53,223 bases of DNA from Firmicutes bacterium UBA2598 (GTDB taxonomy: Bacteria > Bacillota > PH28-bin88): NCBI GenBank assembly GCA_002339345.1, contig DDKM01000021.1, positions 11,007 through 64,229 on the forward strand. The letters are read 5' to 3'. How positions within the stretch are numbered: the first letter of the stretch is position 1; every line of letters begins with the position of its first letter. A program made the translations under genes and the position numbers. Under the pieces are notes generated by a model. That model did not search any database, was not told the DNA's origin, and saw nothing but the letters and a program-made list of their open reading frames with translations. Shown in pieces: positions 48,507 through 53,223 of this stretch.

Positions 48507-49398
48507 TGTCAGCCTGGGTTCCTCCAAAAGGGACCACACGGTAGAAACGGAAATTTTGGGACAGCCCTTCCGTATCGAGCGGCGGGGCACCGATGGGGAT
48601 ACGGAAAAGGCCATCGCCCTCTTTAAGGAACTGGACGGCCAGGTAGATGCCTTCGGCCTGGGTGGCACCGACCTTTATCTTTATGCCGCCGACAAGCGCT
48701 TTGTGCTCAAATCCGCCGAGAAGTTCGTTAAGGCGGTGCGCAAGTCCCCCATCGTGGACGGCAGCGGTCTAAAAAATACCCTGGAGCGCAAGGTCATCAA
48801 CCACCTGCAGAGTAGCGGCAAATATGATTTTAGGGGCAAAAAGGCCCTGATCGTCTGTGCGGCGGACCGGTTCGGCATGGCGGAGGCCATGGCTAAGGCC
48901 GGCGCCCAGATGACCTACGGGGATTTGATCTTCACCCTGGGCATTCCCATCCCCCTGCACAGCCTGAACACTTTAAAGAACATCGCCACGGTGATTATGC
49001 CGGTGGTATCCCGTTTGCCCTTCGAGTGGCTGTACCCGACCGGGGAAAAACAGGAGAAGGTGCAAGCCGGTTCCAAGTTTAATAAATATTATCACGCAGC
49101 AGACATTGTGGCCGGTGACTTCCACTTAATCAGGCGGTTCATGCCCGCCAGGCTGGACGGCAAGGTCATCATCACCAATACGGTCACCAAGGAGGATGTG
49201 GCGCTGTTAAAGGAAAGGGGTGTCCAAACCCTTATCACCACCACCCCCGAACTGGAAGGCCGGTCCTTTGGCACCAATGTGATGGAGGGTGTGCTGATCG
49301 CCCTGACCGGCAAGCCCCCCATGAAGGTTACCCCGGCTGATTACGAGGAACTGATTGACCGGATTGGGTTCTTACCCCGCATCGAACATCTCAACTAA
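48490..49398 (+). CDS. 'quinate 5-dehydrogenase'-type protein of unknown function
   Basis: The 302-residue protein resembles proteins that automatic annotation calls quinate 5-dehydrogenase in Desulfotomaculum-type bacteria. Visible are an N-terminal VSLGSSKRDHTVETEILGQPFRIERRGTDG block, GLGGTDLYLYAADKRF, KKALIVCAADRFGMAEAMAKAG and a C-terminal GKVIITNTVTKEDVALLKERGVQTLITTTPELEGRSFGTNVMEG. I see no complete GxGxxG dinucleotide loop, so the name is doubtful and I do not assign a reaction. GTG start inside the regulator's end; AGGAGAGGTGGAGGG lies upstream. The next gene, an acyl-ACP-reductase homologue, begins 15 bases later, so the two probably act together. Confidence 0.8.
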   Translation: MKRVISVSLGSSKRDHTVETEILGQPFRIERRGTDGDTEKAIALFKELDGQVDAFGLGGTDLYLYAADKRFVLKSAEKFVKAVRKSPIVDGSGLKNTLERKVINHLQSSGKYDFRGKKALIVCAADRFGMAEAMAKAGAQMTYGDLIFTLGIPIPLHSLNTLKNIATVIMPVVSRLPFEWLYPTGEKQEKVQAGSKFNKYYHAADIVAGDFHLIRRFMPARLDGKVIITNTVTKEDVALLKERGVQTLITTTPELEGRSFGTNVMEGVLIALTGKPPMKVTPADYEELIDRIGFLPRIEHLN

Positions 49399-49413
49399 AC
49401 AAGGAGGCCAGTG

Positions 49414-50502
49414 ATGAACAAGTTCGCCTTTATGATTCACGCCATCGATGTCCATGATGTTTCCCGCAAGTTCGGCTTTACCCGCTACCTGCCGGACCGG
49501 GTGGTGGAGAACCTTTTGCGCCTTGCTCCTCCCATCAAGGCCTCCACCATCAAGGGCATCCGTTCGGAGCACGCCGAGGTGGAGGGTAATTTTGTGGCTT
49601 GTACCCTTACCAGCCGCCAGATGATGTCTTTGCCCACCGATGTGGTGATTAATAAAATTATCCGCACCGGGAAGATGGCGGAAAAAATGGGGGCGCAGAT
49701 TTTGGGTCTGGGGGCCCTCACCTCCGTGGTGGGGGATGCGGGGATCACCGTGGCCAAGAATTTGAACATCGCTGTCACCACCGGCAACAGCTACACCACC
49801 GCCACTGCCATCGAAGGCGGCAAAAAGGCGGCGGAAATGATGGGCATCGACCTGGTCAAGGCGGAAGTGGTGGTCATTGGCGCCACCGGCTCCATCGGTG
49901 CGGTATGTGCCCGGCTGCTGGCCCGGGAAGTAAAATACATGACCCTGGTGGCCCGCAGTGAGGAAAAGCTGGAAAAGGTGGCCCAGAAGATTTTGCTGGA
50001 AACCGGCCTGGCGGTGAAGGTGACCAGGGATGTCAAAACAGCCCTCCGCCGGGCGGATATGGTTATTACCGTCACCAGTGCCGTGGACACCGTCATTGAA
50101 CCGGAAGACTTGAAACCTGGTGCGGTGGTGGTGGATGTCGCCCGTCCGCGGGACGTTTCCCGGCGGGTGATGGAACAGCGGGATGACGTGCTAGTGATTG
50201 AAGGCGGGTTGGTGGAGGTGCCGGGCGACCCGGACTTCGGTTTGAACTTCGGCTACCCGCCCAAGCTGTGTCTGGCCTGCATGGCGGAAACCATGATCCT
50301 CGCCCTTGAAGGGCGTATGGAGAATTTCACCCTCGGCCGGGACCTCACCCTGGAGCAGGTGGAGGAAATCGACCGCCTGGCCAAGAAACACGGCTTTAAG
50401 CTGGCTGGCTTTAGGAGTTTCGAACGGCCGGTGAGTATGGAAACCATTGAGGCCACAAGGCAGCGCGCCCTCAACAAGCGGATAGCCCTGGCCCACGCGT
50501 GA
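49414..50502 (+). CDS. homologue of cyanobacterial long-chain acyl-ACP reductase (AAR-like oxidoreductase)
   Basis: The 362-residue protein aligns by eye over its full length with cyanobacterial AAR, which reduces fatty acyl-ACP to aldehyde: FAFMIHAIDVHDVSRKFGF..., VTTGNSYTTATAIEGGKKAAEMMGIDL, the NADPH loop VVIGATGSIGAVCARLL (GATGSIG at ~157-163), VIEGGLVEVPGDPDF, and LCLACMAETMILALEGRMENFTLGRD. Cys288 in the last block aligns with the catalytic Cys of AAR (ACFAEAML). Databases often label such proteins shikimate dehydrogenase-like; the aligned Cys and loop argue for an acyl-thioester reductase. Substrate and role in this anaerobe are unknown. ATG 49414 follows AGGAGG by six bases. Confidence 0.82.
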   Translation: MNKFAFMIHAIDVHDVSRKFGFTRYLPDRVVENLLRLAPPIKASTIKGIRSEHAEVEGNFVACTLTSRQMMSLPTDVVINKIIRTGKMAEKMGAQILGLGALTSVVGDAGITVAKNLNIAVTTGNSYTTATAIEGGKKAAEMMGIDLVKAEVVVIGATGSIGAVCARLLAREVKYMTLVARSEEKLEKVAQKILLETGLAVKVTRDVKTALRRADMVITVTSAVDTVIEPEDLKPGAVVVDVARPRDVSRRVMEQRDDVLVIEGGLVEVPGDPDFGLNFGYPPKLCLACMAETMILALEGRMENFTLGRDLTLEQVEEIDRLAKKHGFKLAGFRSFERPVSMETIEATRQRALNKRIALAHA

Positions 50503-50521
50503 TTTACACACATAGTTTGCC

Positions 50522-50550
50522 TTGACAATTATTAGTAAGAACTATATAAT
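50522..50550 (+). promoter_or_regulatory. consensus sigma-A promoter upstream of greA
   Basis: TTGACA (50522-50527), 17 bases, TATAAT (50545-50550): a perfect match in both elements and spacing. Start near 50557. Confidence 0.85.
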
Positions 50551-50556
50551 ACCTAA

Positions 50557-50645
50557 CTAGCAGGAAGAAACAAGCACTGGGGCTGTGGTTGGCCGTCCAG
50601 TGCTTGTTATGGTACTAACCACCTTTCTGTTGGCAGAATAATTTT
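50557..50645 (+). ncRNA. candidate small RNA or structured leader upstream of greA
   Basis: Starting at the predicted start of the consensus promoter, AACAAGCACTGG (50569-50580) pairs perfectly with CCAGTGCTTGTT (50597-50608) over 12 bp with a 16-base loop. A second short hairpin TTCTG/CAGAA (50625-50638) is followed by TAATTTTA and could terminate an ~85-90 nt RNA. I do not recognise a known RNA family. Alternatively it is the long 5' leader of greA. Confidence 0.4.
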
Positions 50646-50648
50646 ACG

Positions 50649-50685
50649 TCTAGTGTCATATATCCTTATGTCTAGTATTATATAT
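50649..50685. repeat. 22-bp-spaced direct repeat upstream of greA
   Basis: TCTAGTGTCATATAT (50649-50663) and TCTAGTATTATATAT (50671-50685) match at 13 of 15 bases. Their start-to-start distance is 22 bases, about two helical turns, as for a protein binding one DNA face. They lie just upstream of a second possible greA promoter (TTGACG at 50690-50695, TACTAA at 50712-50717). Confidence 0.5.
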
Positions 50686-50738
50686 TGAGTTGACGTGTAA
50701 AGGGGTTTAGGTACTAAATCGTCGAAGGAGAGCGAAAT

Positions 50739-51215
50739 ATGTCCGACAAGGAAACCCTCCTCACGGTTGAGGGACTGAAACGGTTGGAGCAAGAGCTGGA
50801 ATACCTGAAATCAGTCCGGAGGCGCGAGGTAGCCGAGAGGATCAAACAGGCCATAGAGTTTGGTGATATCAGCGAAAATTCGGAGTACGAGGATGCCAAA
50901 AACGAGCAGGCTTTCATCGAGGGCCGCATTTTAACCCTTGAGAAAAAGCTGCGCAACGCCCGGATCATCGACGGGGCGGAACTGACCACCGAGGTGGTGT
51001 CCATGGGTTCCCGGGTACTGCTGAAAGACCTGGAAAACGATGAGGAAATTGAGTACACCATTGTGGGTTCCATGGAGGCGGACCCTGCCGCCAACCGGAT
51101 TTCCAACGAGTCGCCGGTGGGTAAGGCCATCCTGGGACAGCCCAACGGAGCGGTGGTACAGGTCAATGTACCTGCAGGCACCCTGAAATACAAAATCATG
51201 GATATTATGAAGTAG
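50739..51215 (+). CDS. greA: transcription elongation factor GreA
   Basis: GreA rescues backtracked RNA polymerase by stimulating transcript cleavage. The 158-residue protein has the N-terminal coiled coil (LTVEGLKRLEQELEYLKSVRRREVAERIKQAIEFGDISENSEYEDAKNEQAF) with the acidic tip residues in DISENSEYEDAK, then the FKBP-like C-terminal domain (ISNESPVGKAILGQPNGAVVQVNVPAG). ATG start after GAAGGAGAG. It is followed by lysS after a 56-base gap containing a hairpin, GCCTCCCGG (51223-51231) / CCGGGAGGC (51236-51244), without a T-run. Confidence 0.97.
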   Translation: MSDKETLLTVEGLKRLEQELEYLKSVRRREVAERIKQAIEFGDISENSEYEDAKNEQAFIEGRILTLEKKLRNARIIDGAELTTEVVSMGSRVLLKDLENDEEIEYTIVGSMEADPAANRISNESPVGKAILGQPNGAVVQVNVPAGTLKYKIMDIMK

Positions 51216-51222
51216 TTTGATT

Positions 51223-51244
51223 GCCTCCCGGCCAGCCGGGAGGC
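51223..51244 (+). terminator. greA-lysS intercistronic hairpin
   Basis: This is a perfect 9-bp GC-rich stem followed by GTTACTT, so termination is likely weak and lysS is probably partly transcribed from the greA promoter. Confidence 0.5.
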
Positions 51245-51271
51245 GTTACTTCAGCATGAGGGGGACAAGCA

Positions 51272-52738
51272 GTGGAAACCGGTTTCAACGAACTTTTGCA
51301 GGTCAGAAGGCAAAAGCTGGATGAGTTACAGGCCAAAGGGGTGGATCCCTTTGGTGGGAAATACGAGGTGACCCACCATGCCCAGGGGGTACTGGATGGC
51401 TTTGCCCAGCTGGAGGGCCAGAGCGTGTCCATAGCCGGCCGGATGATGTCCAAGCGGGGGCAGGGGAAAGCCGGGTTTGCCCATGTGAAGGACCTTACCG
51501 GCAGTGTGCAGATTTATGTGCGTCTGGATGACGTGGGTGAAGACACATATCAACTATTTAATAAGCTGGATTTGGGTGACATTATCGGTGTCCGAGGCAC
51601 CGTCTTTAAGACCAAAATGGGGGAAACCACCGTCTGGGCGAAGGAACTGACCCTCCTTACCAAGTCCCTGCAGCCGCTGCCTGACAAGTGGCACGGGCTG
51701 AAGGATGTGGACCTGCGCTACCGCCAGCGCTATGTGGATTTGATCGTGAACCCCGAGGTGCAGCGAGTATTTGTGCTGCGCAGCCAGATTATCAAGGCTA
51801 TGCGAAAATTCCTGGACAGCCGGGGTTTTCTGGAAGTGGAGACCCCCACCATGCACACCATTGCCGGGGGAGCGGCGGCCAGGCCCTTTATCACCCATCA
51901 CAACGCCCTGGACATGCAGCTATATATGCGCATCGCCCTGGAACTGCACTTGAAACGGTTGCTGGTGGGCGGTATGGAGCGGGTATATGAAATCGGCCGC
52001 ATTTTCCGTAATGAGGGCATATCCACTAAACACAACCCGGAATTCACCATGATGGAACTGTATCAGGCCTATGCCGACTACCATGATATGATGAAGCTCA
52101 CGGAGGAGATGGTGGCTTTCATTGCCACCGAAACCCTGGGTACCACCAAGATTACCTACCAGGGCCAGGCCATCGACCTCACCCCGCCCTGGCGGCGTAT
52201 TACCATGCTGGATGCCATTAAGGAATATGCCAAGGTGGACTTCAATGAGATAACCACCGATGAAGGGGCGGAGAAAGCGGCCTGCCAACTGGGCATCCAG
52301 GTGGAGGGCAACCCGGGACGGGGGAAAATTATTAATGAAGTGTTTGAAGCCTTTGTGGAGCCGCACCTGGTACAGCCCACCTTCATTATGGATTATCCCA
52401 TCGAGATTTCGCCCCTGGCCAAAAGGAAGAAGGATAACCCGGCCTTTACCTACCGGTTTGAGGCCTTTATCGTTTGCCGTGAACTGGCCAACGCCTTTTC
52501 CGAGCTGAACGATCCCATCGACCAGCGGGAGCGGTTCCTAGAGCAGGTGAAACAGCGGGCAGCGGGCGATGACGAGGCCCACATGATGGACGAGGACTTT
52601 ATCCGGGCCTTGGAGTATGGCATGCCGCCGGCGGGTGGTTTGGGTGTGGGTGTGGACCGGCTGGTGATGCTGCTGACGGATTCCGCTTCCATCCGCGACG
52701 TCATCCTCTTCCCCACCATGAAGCCGCGAGAAGACTGA
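51272..52738 (+). CDS. lysS: lysyl-tRNA synthetase, class II
   Basis: LysS charges tRNA-Lys. An N-terminal OB-fold anticodon-binding domain (residues ~50-145: SVSIAGRMMSKRGQGKAGFAHVKDLTGSVQIYVR) is followed by the class II catalytic core: motif 1 VLRSQIIKAMRKFLDSRGFLEVETPTM, motif 2 YEIGRIFRNEGISTKHNPEFTMMELYQAYADY and motif 3 GLGVGVDRLVMLLTDSASIRDVILFP. It has 488 residues; GTG start after GAGGGGGA. The next transcription unit is probably an rRNA operon. Confidence 0.97.
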   Translation: METGFNELLQVRRQKLDELQAKGVDPFGGKYEVTHHAQGVLDGFAQLEGQSVSIAGRMMSKRGQGKAGFAHVKDLTGSVQIYVRLDDVGEDTYQLFNKLDLGDIIGVRGTVFKTKMGETTVWAKELTLLTKSLQPLPDKWHGLKDVDLRYRQRYVDLIVNPEVQRVFVLRSQIIKAMRKFLDSRGFLEVETPTMHTIAGGAAARPFITHHNALDMQLYMRIALELHLKRLLVGGMERVYEIGRIFRNEGISTKHNPEFTMMELYQAYADYHDMMKLTEEMVAFIATETLGTTKITYQGQAIDLTPPWRRITMLDAIKEYAKVDFNEITTDEGAEKAACQLGIQVEGNPGRGKIINEVFEAFVEPHLVQPTFIMDYPIEISPLAKRKKDNPAFTYRFEAFIVCRELANAFSELNDPIDQRERFLEQVKQRAAGDDEAHMMDEDFIRALEYGMPPAGGLGVGVDRLVMLLTDSASIRDVILFPTMKPRED

Positions 52739-52759
52739 CTGCAGGAAAAGGTATTAATA

Positions 52760-52793
52760 AAGTATCCGGTCTGTTGGGGCCGGGTACTTTTTG
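52760..52793 (+). terminator. intrinsic terminator of lysS
   Basis: AAGTATCCGG (52760-52769) pairs with CCGGGTACTT (52780-52789), followed by TTTG and further Ts. Confidence 0.8.
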
Positions 52794-53040
52794 TTTCATG
52801 GGGGAAAAGAGCGATTGGCCGGTTTATACCGCTGTCAGCCAAATATTTTGCGTAGACCGGGTGTGAAAAGTGGCATAATCCGGGTCATTGGGACATAGAC
52901 ATGCTGTGAGAAAGTTTTAGCGGAATTAATCTGAAATTATGGGTATAGCCGTTCGTGGTTGGCGGAAAGCCCAAGGCGGTACTATTTAAGACAGGTCGTG
53001 TTCTTAAGCCGTTTTTCGTCGAATAAACCAGGAAATACTA

Positions 53041-53223
53041 TTGACATTTGCGGTGCTGTTGTGGTATATTTCAAGACGTCGCCCCGGCGAAAGCAAGGAG
53101 CGGCAAGGCCACCATCAACTACCAGTTGACAGATGGTTGCTGGCATGATATGCTGGCAGAGCTGTTTGGGGGCGAAAAATCCCCAGGGAATGGCAGTTGA
53201 CACCAGCGAGCCGGATGTGGTAA
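53041..53223 (+). promoter_or_regulatory. tandem promoters, probably of an rRNA operon beyond the window
   Basis: P1 is TTGACA (53041-53046), 18 bases, TATATT (53065-53070). P2 is TTGACA (53126-53131), 17 bases, TATGCT (53149-53154). P3 is TTGACA (53197-53202), 18 bases, TAA at the window edge (53221-53223). Three exact -35 hexamers within 160 bases, directly after lysS, are typical of stable-RNA promoters. The stretch 52797-53040 before it holds nothing I can identify. Confidence 0.7.

Noticed and set aside
1..53223. CRISPR array, prophage or integrative element
   Set aside because: No regularly spaced repeats, integrase, recombinase, capsid or plasmid genes were found, and tRNA genes are intact without att-like duplications.

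Overview
The window reads as chromosomal DNA of a GC-rich, spore-forming, anaerobic Bacillota, most likely of the Desulfotomaculum/Pelotomaculum group. The evidence is spoIIE behind a Spo0A-type box, small ferritin-like coat-type proteins, formate-tetrahydrofolate ligase of Wood-Ljungdahl type, frequent GTG/TTG starts with strong Shine-Dalgarno sites, and the order greA-lysS-rRNA promoter. No insertion sequence, phage gene or CRISPR array was seen. The taxon is inferred from gene content and protein resemblance; no search was run.

Layout. 1-10.8 kb is housekeeping: the end of a Ppx/GppA phosphatase, a small Cys protein, an L,D-transpeptidase, a YdcZ-type membrane protein, tRNA-Met and tRNA-Glu, spoIIE, two small coat-type proteins, tilS, a palindromic element, ftsH and ndk. 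10.8-13.6 kb holds a FlK-like thioesterase, the NiaR repressor and a YhdT/sodium-solute symporter pair. 13.6-34.3 kb is the accessory core: two converging operons that meet at a bidirectional terminator near 24.22 kb. The left one has a PrpR-type sigma-54 activator, a -24/-12 promoter, a four-carbon acid sugar kinase, PdxA2, LarA, PanB, PanE and a TRAP transporter (DctPQM). The right one, on the other strand, has an IclR regulator, a second PanB, a second TRAP transporter, a fused GlcD-GlcE, GlcF and a divergent LarA-like protein.

34.4-46.7 kb is one-carbon and vitamin metabolism: fhs, an HD protein, folP-folB-folK, panC-panD behind an attenuator-like leader, an exported D-aminoacylase-like protein, birA with a BirA box, a DUF1284 protein, bioY, a CcdA-like protein and coaX. 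46.7-53.2 kb has dusB, a three-gene unit (HTH regulator, 'quinate 5-dehydrogenase'-type protein, homologue of cyanobacterial acyl-ACP reductase), greA, lysS and tandem promoters leading out of the window, probably into an rRNA operon.

How it may fit together (inference): the two converging operons look like paralogous hydroxy-acid/sugar-acid uptake and oxidation systems. Both include PanB, which reversibly moves a one-carbon unit to and from tetrahydrofolate, and they lie beside fhs. panC and panD lie apart and lack their own panB, so at least one of the PanB copies may serve pantothenate synthesis. The other could run in the retro-aldol direction and feed one-carbon units to the folate pathway.
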